A DNA stretch of 64,000 nucleotides from Fagopyrum homotropicum. Its lineage: Eukaryota; Streptophyta; Magnoliopsida; Caryophyllales; Polygonaceae. The notes under the pieces are model-generated. The model saw only the letters and a list, made by a program, of their open reading frames with translations. It was not told the origin of the DNA and did not search any database. Positions 53,779 through 62,831 of the stretch are shown here, in pieces. The stretch lies in the NCBI GenBank assembly GCA_033239125.1, contig BSWB01000002.1, positions 88,222,560 through 88,286,559 on the forward strand. The letters are read 5' to 3'. Positions within the stretch are counted from its first letter, which is position 1, and every line of letters begins with the position of its first letter. The translations under genes and the position numbers were made by a program.

Positions 53779-54001
53779 TAGAGTTACTATCACTTTAGGT
53801 AGCTATGAGGACACCATTACTTGTGATGTAGTTCCCATGCAAGCTTGTCATATTCTTTTGGGACGTCCATGGCAATTTGATAGGAGAGTTAAGCATGATG
53901 GTTTTACTAATAGGCATACCTTTGAATTTAATGGTCAAACACTAACTCTTAAGCCTATGACACCATTGTAGATTGCTGAATTTTATGAGAAGAAGAAGGA
54001 G
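53779..54001 (+). pseudogene. H protease end and linker
   Basis: It reads TITLGSYEDTITCDVVPMQA, then CHILLGRPWQFDRRVKHDGF, the second block of the aspartic protease, and KPMTPL followed by TAG where relatives have Gln (QIAE). The active-site half lies at 51140-51250, beyond A4. The frame matches the H copy at 60650-60728 exactly over the overlap. Confidence 0.82.
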
Positions 54002-55801
54002 TTGAGTGTGGAGCAAAATGAGGTGAAAAAGAGAGGGGATAGCTCACGGTCTAAAACAGAACCCACGGCCAAGATTAGTACCACCCTATTAGCCACACCT
54101 TGTAGTGTCCTTCTAGCATCCAAGGAGGAGTACATCCTAGATTACACCCCTTTAGATGCCATTCTTATGAGCTTGTGCAAGAACTTTGTGACTTTGAGTG
54201 ATGAAGCCAAGGCCACCCTACCTAAGCCCATCCTAGCTATCCTAGATGAGTTTAGTGATGTGTTTCCTGACGAGATTCCGGCTGGCCTTCCACCTTTTAG
54301 AGGTATTGAGCACCAAATAGATCTTATTCCAGGTGCTACACTCCCAAACCGTCCAGCCTATAGGATGAACCCTAAGGAGAGCCAAGAGATCCAAAACCAA
54401 GTCCAAGAACTCCTAGATAAGGGTTATGTAAGGGAGAGCTTGAGTCCTAGTGCCGTTCCCGTCCTCTTAGTGCCTAAGAAGGACAATACATGGAGGATGT
54501 GTGTTGATTGTAGAGCCATCAACAACATCACCATTAAGTACGACCATCCTATCCCACGTTTAGATGACATGTTAGATGAGTTGAATGGAGCCACATTGTT
54601 CTCTAAGATAGATCTTAGGAGTGGTTATCACCAAATCAGAATGAGGGAGGGAGATGAGTGGAAAACGGCATTCAAGACCAAGTTTAGTCTTTATGAGTGG
54701 CTAGTGATGCCATTTGGTTTAACCAATGCTCCTAGCACATTTATGAGATTCATGAATCACGTGTTGAGACACTACATTGGTAGGTTTGTTGTGGTTTACT
54801 TTGATGACATCCTCATCTATAGTAAGTCACTTGAAGAGCATGAGGAACATTTGAGGGAAGTACTTGCAACTCTTAGAATTAAATATTTGTATGCTAATTT
54901 GAAGAAATGTGAGTTTAGTACTAATCAAGTTGTTTTTCTTGGTTTTGTAGTTAGCACAAGAGGTCTAGAGGTGGATGGAGAGAAGATCAAGGAAATCCAG
55001 GAACGGCCTACTCCCGTAACCGTCGGTCAAGTGAGGAGTTTCCACGGCCTAGCAACCTTCTATAGACGTTTTGTGCGAGATTTCAGCACCATAGCAGCCC
55101 CACTCACGTCCTTGACAAAGAAGAAGGTGCCATTTGTATGGGGAGATGCTCAAGAGAAGGCGTTTAAGGAGTTGAAGTGGCGGCTGTCCCATGCACCTCT
55201 CCTAGCTCTTCCGGACTTCACCAAACCTTTTGAGGTCGAGTGTGATGCTTCGGGTATTGGCATTGGAGGAGTACTCATGCAAGAGGGTAAGCCACTAGCC
55301 TTCTTTAATGAGAAATTAAAGGGAGCATGTTTAAACTACTCGACCTATGATAAAGAACTTTATGCATTGTTTAGAGTATTAAAAACATGGCAACATTATT
55401 TATGGCCTAGTGAGTTTGTCCTACATACCGATCATGAGTCCTTAAGACATTTTAGGAGTCAAGATAAGTTAGATAGGAGACATGGTAGATGGATGGAGTT
55501 TATAGAAACTTTTCCTTATATCATAAAGTATAAAAAGGGCAAGGATAATGTTGTAGCGGATGCTCTCTCTAGGAGACATTCTTTAATCACAACTATGGAA
55601 TCTAAGGCCTTAGGTTTCTATTATATTAAGGATTTATATGTTGATGATTCTGATTTTGGAGACATATTTAAGCAATGTGCATCTAGAGGAGCCTTTGATA
55701 AGTATTACTTGTTTGAGGGTTTTCTATTTAGAATAAAGTGTGCATTTCTAAGTGTTCCCTTAGGTTATTACTTGTTGAGGAAGCCCATATGGGAGGCTTA
55801 A
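54002..55801 (+). CDS. H reverse transcriptase and RNase H
   Basis: This 599-codon open frame has linker LLASKEEYILDYTPLDAILM, GLPPFRGIEHQIDLIPGAT, RT motifs VPVLLVPKKDNTWRMC and PRLDDMLDELNGATLF, and the catalytic VVYFDDILIYSK near residue 262. The thumb follows, then RNase H: ECDASGIGIGGVLMQEGKP, STYDKELYALFRVLKTWQH, HTDHESLRHFRSQ. It ends with ADALSRRHSLITT and the integrase lead-in, then a frameshift near 55737 gives a false tail. All RT and RNase H catalytic acids are present, making this the most intact CRM-type RT here. Confidence 0.92.
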   Translation: MSVEQNEVKKRGDSSRSKTEPTAKISTTLLATPCSVLLASKEEYILDYTPLDAILMSLCKNFVTLSDEAKATLPKPILAILDEFSDVFPDEIPAGLPPFRGIEHQIDLIPGATLPNRPAYRMNPKESQEIQNQVQELLDKGYVRESLSPSAVPVLLVPKKDNTWRMCVDCRAINNITIKYDHPIPRLDDMLDELNGATLFSKIDLRSGYHQIRMREGDEWKTAFKTKFSLYEWLVMPFGLTNAPSTFMRFMNHVLRHYIGRFVVVYFDDILIYSKSLEEHEEHLREVLATLRIKYLYANLKKCEFSTNQVVFLGFVVSTRGLEVDGEKIKEIQERPTPVTVGQVRSFHGLATFYRRFVRDFSTIAAPLTSLTKKKVPFVWGDAQEKAFKELKWRLSHAPLLALPDFTKPFEVECDASGIGIGGVLMQEGKPLAFFNEKLKGACLNYSTYDKELYALFRVLKTWQHYLWPSEFVLHTDHESLRHFRSQDKLDRRHGRWMEFIETFPYIIKYKKGKDNVVADALSRRHSLITTMESKALGFYYIKDLYVDDSDFGDIFKQCASRGAFDKYYLFEGFLFRIKCAFLSVPLGYYLLRKPIWEA

Positions 55802-56289
55802 TGGGGCATTTTGGGAGAGATAAGACTTATCATATGCTGCATTCACATTTTTATTGGCCTCATATACTTAGAGATGTAGAGAACTTGCTTAAGAGATGTC
55901 TTGTGTGTTTAAAGGCTAAGGCTATATTGAAACCTCATGGATTGTATACCCCCTTACCCACGCCTAAGTCACCTTGGGAGGATATTAGTATGGACTTCGT
56001 TGTTGGGTTACCTAGGACTAAGAAGGGGAGAGATTCGATTTTTGTGGTAGTAGATCGATTTTCTAAAATGGCCCATTTTATTTCTTGCCATAAGACTGAT
56101 GATGCTTATAATGTAGCTAACTTGTTCTTTAGGGAAATTGTTAGATTACATGGAGTACCTAGGACTATAGTGAGTGATAGGGATGTTAAGTTTCTTAGTT
56201 TCTTTTGGAAAACTCTTTGGGGTAAATTAGGGACGAAGTTGCTGTTTTCGACTTCTAGTCATCCTCAAACGGGTGGTCAAACCAAGTAA
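55738..56289 (+). pseudogene. H integrase zinc finger and core
   Basis: The second frame has VEEAHMGGLMGHFGRDKTYH, HSHFYWPHILRDVENLLKRC and CLKAKA (the His-His-Cys-Cys finger), then SMDFVVGLPRTKKGRDSIFV, DRFSKMAHFISCHKTDD and TIVSDRDVKFLSFFW. A missing base inside the GGQTEVTNR block (56281-56287) shifts the frame at the catalytic Glu. Confidence 0.9.
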
Positions 56290-56312
56290 CTAATAGGACG
56301 TTAACAACCATT

Positions 56313-57149
56313 TTGAGGGCTGTTTTAAAAGATAATTTGAAAGCTTGGGAAGATGTCTTGCCTCATGTTGAATTTGCATATAATCGTACATTACATTCTT
56401 CTACTAATCTAACTCCTTTTGAGTGTGTCTATGGGTTGAATCCTTTGACCCCTTTTGATCTTATACCGTTGCCTATAGCGGAGCGAGTAGATTTTAATGC
56501 AGAAAAACAGGTGGAGATCATCAAGGAACTACATGAAAGGACACGGAAAAGGCTAGAGGAGAAGGGGAGGCAAGTGGCGGCCAAGGCTAATAGGAACCGC
56601 AAGCAAGTGTTGTTCGAACCAGGAGACCTCGTGTGGCTGCATTTAAGGAAGGATAGGTTCCCGGAAAGGCGCAAGTCCAAGCTATCACCTAGGGGAGACG
56701 GACCATTCAAAGTACTACGTAAGGTTGGCAACAATGCTTATGTACTAGAGCATCCGGAGGACTATGGAGTGAGCCTTACTTTCAACGTAGGAGATCTAAG
56801 TCCCTTTGAGTCAAGTGATGCGGATGGTGATGATTCGAGGATGAATCCTTCCCAAGAAGGGGAGTATGATGAGGGACCATCACCAACAGCCCCTACTAGT
56901 CCTACAATGCAAGGGTCAATCACTAGATCAAGGGCAAGAGCAATTCAAGAGGAGGTGTCCAACTTGTTGGTATCCTTAGCTCCTAAGGAGACCATTAACG
57001 ATCCATTGCTGACTGAGGCTTCCTTATTCACGTTAATGACGATTCCCGATGACTTGGACGTGGAAGGGAGACAATGCACACGTGATTTGGAGCCATGCAA
57101 AAGCAAAGAAGAGACACTTGTTCCGGAATTGCAAGATTTGGAAGATTGA
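56313..57149 (+). pseudogene. H integrase C-terminus running into the LTR
   Basis: This is a 278-codon frame: DVLPHVEFAYNRTLHSSTNL, TPFECVYGLNPLTPFDL, GDLVWLHLRKDRFPERRKSK, GPFKVLRKVGNNAYVLEHPE and FNVGDLSPFE. At 56867 it crosses into the LTR (Asp-Glu-Gly-Pro) and continues with GSITRSRARAIQEEVSNLL to a stop at 57147, 94 codons inside the LTR. This tail resembles the CR motif described at the end of CRM integrases, thought to target centromeric chromatin; no chromodomain is seen. Confidence 0.88.
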
Positions 57150-57837
57150 GGCTTTTGGAGCTTCTTTTGTATTTTATATCATCTTTTGGTATAAAATGAA
57201 AGACTTTTTATAACCTTTAGGTTCAAAACATTTTAAGGGTTATTTTTATTTGTTTTATTTGTTTTATTTGTTTTATTGTCTTTTTGACAAATGTTTTTCC
57301 TTTTTTTAGATAGGAGGCTTTCTAGGCATATAAAAAGCCTCCCTTAGCTTCTTTCCAGATTAGATAGATTTTAGCAAAACTTGGTAAACCGTCTCGTTGA
57401 GAGCTATTGTTCCTATTCAGAAAATTCAATCAATAAAGTGAGCCATTGATTGAATTGTTTTGAATCCTTGCTAGATTGTTCTTGTGTGTGTTAATCTCTT
57501 TAGAGATTGGTGCTACTAGTCAATACTAGTCCCTCCTTGTGCTTGTCTCCATTGAAGGCTTGTGTAAGGTTATAGAAGAAAGGGTTGAAGGCATCATCTT
57601 GCTTGGGTTTTGATCAATCTGATCAAGGTTCTTGTAAGGGAGTCTTTGGTTCTTTTGGATCTACGTCTACCATACTTTCCACGTTCCTTTTCATTCTCTT
57701 TCTTCCATTTTTCCAACGTCATTTCAGGTTCTAAACAATCTGATTTTTTCGTGCCATTTGTCAAGGAAAAACGTCCATTATTGGTCTTCAAGGATTCCCA
57801 ATCTAGATCTAGTCATTTGCGGCCCCAACCCGCATCA
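56867..57837 (+). repeat. LTR of H
   Basis: This is a 971-bp LTR starting TGATGAGGGACCATCACC, ending CCCGCATCA, followed by a primer site at 57841. It acts as 3' LTR for the pol on its left and as 5' LTR for the gag on its right. It includes a 9-bp TTTTATTTG repeat (four units, about 57245-57278). Confidence 0.9.
57329..57336 (+). promoter_or_regulatory. Putative TATA box of the H LTR
   Basis: TATAAAAA in the context GGCATATAAAAAGCC, mid-LTR, the expected place for the promoter. Confidence 0.6.
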
Positions 57838-57840
57838 AAG

Positions 57841-57852
57841 TGGTATCAGAGC
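57841..57852 (+). promoter_or_regulatory. tRNA-iMet primer binding site (H)
   Basis: TGGTATCAGAGC lies three bases after the LTR end. Confidence 0.93.
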
Positions 57853-59019
57853 TAGTTGATTGCGAGTCTGGAATCAGCCATCACCATTGACGGTTTGAGT
57901 ATCTTCTTTGAGTCTTTTCTTTGTTTGAGTCATTTGCTTCATCTTAAGAGTCTATTTGAGTCTAATTTGCTTTGTTTCTTGTGTTTATTGGAGAAGAGAG
58001 AAAGCCCAGTCAAAACAGCCATTTTCCAGCCATTCTACATGACCTTCATCAGCCATTGTTCATCCAAAACGTCCAACTGCATCCTCTTGGCAAATAACCG
58101 TTCAAAAAAAAAAGAAGGGGGACCACTCTCCAAAATAAATCAGTCGTTGCAAGTAGGAGAGAGAGGCCACAAAAGCTCCTTATTTGTAGCAACAACAAGA
58201 GACTACTTCTAGTTAGTTATCTCTTATTTCTTTTCAATTTTTAATTTCATTCCTCTCTCCTATTTTCTTCCACAAAACGTCAGCCAAGGAACACAAAAGA
58301 AAAACAAAGAAAAATAAATATTTTCTCATATATTTGCATCATCCTACATATCATACATTTCATATCATATTCTATACTAACCTAAGTTGTGTAGAAGCTA
58401 GAAAAGCAAGTGTTTTTGCAATCTGATTGTGAAAGGATCATTGAGACTACAAACAAGAGTTACCTACCTTATTTCTTATCCATCACCATTACCCAAAAGC
58501 CAACTTTAAACACCACAGCCGGTCATATCTCTCTCCATTGCATAAGGACAAGGTAAGTGAAGCTCTCTTCTTAGTCTCTTGTGTATCTATCTTCCTTGTT
58601 TTACTCTAATTCTATCATATCTTAAGTTTACCATCTTTTCTAGTCCATATCAGCCTTTTGCATCTATCTTTGAGTCTTGTGTCTTTTTTTTTTTAGTATT
58701 TTGTGTGATTTAGCTAGTTAACATTGCTTGCAAGCCATACTAGTTGAGTCTTGAGTCTTATTTCAGCTTCTTAGTGTCTAACTTGACGTGTTCTGTTGTG
58801 AACCTTCAAGCAGCCGTGTATCACCCTTTTTCAAGTCAAGGAGTGTGCTAGTTGAGCTAAGGCATTGATCTTAGAAGGAGTTTTAATCCATCCAAGTCAA
58901 TTGCATCAAATAGCTTGTGATCAACACAACTTGAGTGTGAGAGTGAGAGTAAACACTTGTGAGAATTTTCTGTTTTATCTAATTCAATTAGTTTGCTTGT
59001 TTTGTGTGTTTTTTTGATC
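57853..59019 (+). other. 5' leader of H
   Basis: This 1.17 kb AT-rich leader has short poly-A and poly-T runs. No coding motif is seen; small frames here are not supported. The length is typical of the long leaders in this group (1.26 kb in D2). Confidence 0.75.
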
Positions 59020-59760
59020 ATGTCTAGGTTTAATAGTCCAAGTAAGTCCCAAAGCAGTGAGTCAATGCACCCGGAGACATTTGCTATGTTGAAGCAAATA
59101 ATGGATTCGGTGGCAAGATTGATCGACCGGATTGGCACGTTGGAGTCTCGGCCAACACCCATAGCCACGCCACAACCGAGGTCCATTTTCGAGCTAGGAG
59201 GCACGTCTAGAGATGCCCCTAGAGAAATAACCCATGAATCACCTCAAAGAACTCCTCAAGGGCAAGGTATGGGACATGGTAACCCTCTTCCTAGAACACC
59301 TAATGTGCAAGGTTTTGTGGATGATTTTCAGGAGCCACAAGAGGATGTTGAGGAAGAAGGCATGTGGAGAGAGTTCCCTAGGCATCACCCACAACCAAGG
59401 AGAGGACGAGAATATGAGCCATTTAGGCCTTATCAAGAGCTAGATGGAATAGGGAAAGTGAAGGTCAAGATTCCTAGTTTTGAAGGCAAGTGTGACCCGG
59501 ATGCTTACATGGATTGGGAGACTAAATTGGAGCAAATTTGGTCATGCCATCACTTTGGAGAGCAAAGGAAGGTCCAACTTGTATCATTGGAGTTCCAAGG
59601 ATATGCACTAGTATGGTGGGATCATCTTGTCAAGAAAAGGAGAAGAACCTTGGATCCAGTCATCACTACATGGGAACAAATGAAGGCCTTGATGAGAGGT
59701 CATTTTGTACCTCAACATTATGCTAGGGAGCTGAGGCAAAGGTTGGAGAACCTTAGATAA
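59020..59760 (+). pseudogene. H Gag, N-terminal and capsid part
   Basis: The ATG at 59020 gives MSRFNSPSKSQSSESMHPE, matching the Gag start of family A, so I prefer it to the upstream in-frame start at 58993. A proline-rich linker leads to the capsid: DGIGKVKVKIPSFEGKCDPD, LEQIWSCHHFGEQRK, LVWWDHLVKKRRRTLDP and RGHFVPQHYARELRQRLENL. A TAA at 59758 replaces the Gln of the next codon (relatives read LRQG), after which the frame continues. Confidence 0.9.
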
Positions 59761-59766
59761 GGCGCC

Positions 59767-60728
59767 ATGAGTGCCGAAGAGGTCTACACCTCTATGCAAA
59801 TGGCTATGGTGAAAGCTAATGTGGTTGAAGATGAGGAGTCTACAATGGCTAGGTATCTACGCATTTTAAACTCATCTTTGGCTAATGAAATTAATTTGTA
59901 TCCTTATAGTACCATGGTGGAGCTGCTGCATTTGGCAATCAAAGTAGAGAAGAAGACAAAGGCTAGGAACCAAGGTGCCAAGACAAGCTTTGGTGCTACA
60001 AGCTCATGGAAAGCACAAAACAGCCGGCCCCAAGGATCCTACAGCCATGATCCTACATCCACCAAGGAGGACCGAAAAGCATCAACCATGGACCAAGGAG
60101 CACAAAGAAGGAGCTCAACACCTCATTCATCTTCTAGACCTTTGAATGAGCCTTCAAGTGGTCCTCAAGGGAGTACCTCTAACTCTACTCTTCGTTCTAG
60201 AGATATTGTGTGTTTTAAATGTCAAGGTAGAGGTCATTACATGAGGGATTGTCCTAATAAGAAAATTCTGATTTTAAATCAATTTGGACAATATGAGAGT
60301 GAGGATGAGCATGAAAATGATGATAACACCCACCTTAATAGATTGCATGAAATTGGTAGTGATGGTGATGAGGTCATTGAATATGAGCATGGAGAATCAT
60401 TAATAGCTAGAAGAACTTTGCATGCTAAGCTAGCTCCGTGTGAGGATAATCAAAGAGAGAACCTTTTTCATACTAGATGTCTAATTAAAGGGAAGATGTG
60501 TAATATGATCATAGAGGGAGGTAGTTGTTGCAATATAGCTAGCACTGATTTGATTAATAAGTTGCAAATTTCCACATTTTATCACCCTAGGCCTTACAAA
60601 TTGCATTGGATGAATGATTGTGGAGAATTAAAAGTAAATAGGCAAGCTAGAGTTACTATCACTTTAGGTAGCTATGAGGACACCATTACTTGTGATGTAG
60701 TTCCCATGCAAGCTTGTCATATTCTTTT
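59767..60728 (+). pseudogene. H Gag C-terminus and protease, cut by D2
   Basis: The frame follows the previous stop in phase: MSAEEVYTSMQMAMVKANV, ARYLRILNSSLANEINLYPY, then the CCHC knuckle CFKCQGRGHYMRDCPNKK, an acidic linker, and the protease region with IIEGGSCCNIAS, where the catalytic Asp reads Glu, so the protease is likely dead. It breaks at MQACHILF, where the D2 LTR begins. The frame runs on by chance into the D LTR to 60933. Confidence 0.88.
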
Positions 60729-61560
60729 TGATGAGGGGTCATCCGAGCTAGCTCCATCTTCAACACCACAAGGAGCCCTAACACGAGCTCAAGCCAAACG
60801 CCAAGCGAAGAGGGATGCTATCTTCCTAGCCATGGTTCAAGAAGCTCACCCAAGCTCACCTCCAATGAGTCCAAGGCCCGTCATGATGCTTAGCCACATT
60901 GGACCAGCCAAGAAGAAGTTGAATGGAGCATAGGATGAAGGCTCACGTGTGCATGTGCATGGATAAAGGCTGGCGTAAAGGCTGGCATGAGAAGCTAGTT
61001 AGAGAGTGTTAAATAAAGCCTAGAATTAGTCTATTTTTTGGATTTATTTAAAACACTCTAAATTGTAATTATTGTTTTTATTTCTTTTCTATTTTTAGGA
61101 GAGAAGGTCTAGGTTGTATATAAACCTTTCTCTCTTCTTTTTGTAGGCAAAATACGTTAAACACATTGCCTAAGTGCCAAATTGAATTCCTTCGAGTTCA
61201 GCCTCTTGTCTTGTGAGAATTGTGGTGTTTGCATAGCTTTCTCGTTCTTGTGTGTGTCAATCTCCTTCGGGTTGGTGCTACAAGTCGAATCGAAGCAACC
61301 TCTTCGTGCCTTCGATAACTCTAGATCGATTGTGTGAAGTTGTAAGAAGCGGGGTCGAATCGTCATCGGTTTGGTTCTTGGATAATCGAATCCAAGGGTT
61401 CTATCGTTTTGTTCCTTTTGGTTCTTCCTTCCTATTTTCGTTCCCCCCTCTTTGTTTTTGCACGTTTTCATTCATTCTTGTTTGCTGAATTTCGTTTGCT
61501 TCTATTCCCAAAAATAGGTTGCTCGTCTAGATCCGTTCTTTGCGGCTAATCCCCATATCA
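60729..61560 (+). repeat. 5' LTR of D2
   Basis: This is an 832-bp LTR starting TGATGAGGGGTCATCC and ending CCCCATATCA, collinear with the D1 LTR. The head encodes the pol tail (GALTRAQAKRQ). Confidence 0.92.
61117..61124 (+). promoter_or_regulatory. Putative TATA box of the D LTR
   Basis: TATATAAA in GGTTGTATATAAACC; the same block is present in D1 near 27437-27450 on the minus strand. Confidence 0.6.
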
Positions 61561-61562
61561 AT

Positions 61563-61574
61563 TGGTATCAGAGC
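61563..61574 (+). promoter_or_regulatory. tRNA-iMet primer binding site (D2)
   Basis: TGGTATCAGAGC lies two bases after the LTR end. Confidence 0.95.
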
Positions 61575-62027
61575 TGGTTGACGTTCAACCTACAAAAAGA
61601 GTCGGTAAATCATTCAAAAACCAGAAGTGTCTCGTTTTCTTGTTTGAGTCTATTGCCATTGCCATTTCTATTCCAAGTTTTTGATTGAACTAACAAGTTT
61701 GTTGCTTTTGTTTGTGAATTTTGGACGCCGGCACCACTCCTACACCACGCCTGCCACCGGCCCTTGTGCCTACCACCACGCCTGGTACCAGCCTTGCCCC
61801 ACGTCCAACCACAAACACCAAACGAGCCCTAAACGTTCAAAAAGGAGAGACTGATCTGTTCAGCCTATTTTCCAGCTTCTCTCTCTCTCCTCCACAATTT
61901 CAGCTTAATTTTTTTGAATTTTCACCCTTGGTTAGCTATTTACTTGGTCAACTCTATCCTTTTGTAACTATTTAGATTTTCTTAGCATTTTTGTTTCATT
62001 TTTTTTCTTTAATTCCAGCAGTAAGTT

Positions 62028-62127
62028 AAAAAAAAAAGAAAAGAAAGGAAAATCCGAATTCAAAAAAAAAAAACAGGAAAGAAAGAAAAGAAAAAGAAAA
62101 GAAAAGAAAAGAAAGAGAAAAAAATCA
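62028..62127 (+). repeat. Long purine-rich tract in the D2 leader
   Basis: About 100 bases are almost only A and G, with repeated AAAAGAAAAG words, on the transcribed-sense strand. It may be simple-sequence expansion or an internal polypurine element. Confidence 0.7.
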
Positions 62128-62201
62128 GCATCATATTCATTTCATTTCATTTCATTCTTGCTAGCTTATTCTTGTTTTATTTCATAGTTTGTAATAGTTG
62201 A

Positions 62202-62337
62202 AGTTGTGCTTGCTAAGTGCTATTGTTCAGCAATCAAAGAGGACTACAAAGGAGCTCATCTCGCTCAAAAGTTGTGCTTGCTAAGTGTTATTGTTCATCA
62301 ATCAAAAGGACTACAAAGGAGCTCATCTCACTCAAAG
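62202..62337. repeat. 68-bp tandem duplication in the D2 leader
   Basis: Two units begin AGTTGTGCTTGCTAAGTG at 62202 and 62270 and end with GAGCTCATCTC(G/A)CTCAAA. They differ at a few positions. Confidence 0.85.
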
Positions 62338-62831
62338 GGACCAAGCCATTCACGCCTAGCCTAGCTTCACCCTAGCCTAGCCACATCTTGGCCCTCGCCT
62401 AGTTCACTTCACTCGAGCCACGCCCTAGCCTTGACCAGCCCTTCTACACACGCCTTCGGTGTCCAAGGTTTGCTTGCTTAGGCTTGACGAGTAAGTTCTT
62501 TCAAGGCTTATCTTGAGTTCAAACTTTGAGTCCATACTTAGTTGCATATAACATTCGTGCAACTTGTCCTTTCCGTTTTGAGTCTTTTCTTCTCTTTTAT
62601 TGAGTCAAACACGTTTTTAAGGTGATTGAAATCGAATTTCGCTTCTACCTCAAAGCTTTTGTTTGACTAAGTATTGAACTCACGTGAGGTTTTTGACTAA
62701 TACAAGACGAGCCATCAACAAGCTTGTTGAGCACCACTAGAGAGTGAGAGTTTCCTTTTGAGTGATACACTTGTGAGGCGTTTTTGTTTTAGCTAGCCTA
62801 ACGTGTTTGAGTGTTTTAGTGTCTTTGAACA

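Larger units (their letters stand above)
53774..60728 (+). mobile_element. CRM-like element(s) H in the order pol - LTR - gag
   Basis: Protease end, RT, RNase H and integrase (53779-56866) run into a single LTR (56867-57837), which is followed by a primer site, leader, gag and protease up to 60728. A single element would have gag before pol. This is either two tandem H copies sharing one LTR, or the product of unequal recombination. The left part of the protease gene continues at about 51145-51256, before A4. Confidence 0.8.
61575..62831 (+). other. 5' leader of D2
   Basis: This 1.26 kb untranslated leader includes a purine-only tract and a tandem duplication (listed separately). A proline-rich frame at 61721-61975 has no family match I recognise and is probably chance. 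Confidence 0.75.

Noticed and set aside
61721..61975. Proline/threonine-rich ORF in the D2 leader
   Set aside because: It has no recognisable domain, is in the untranslated leader and is not matched by an equivalent frame in the related leaders; low-complexity composition explains its openness.
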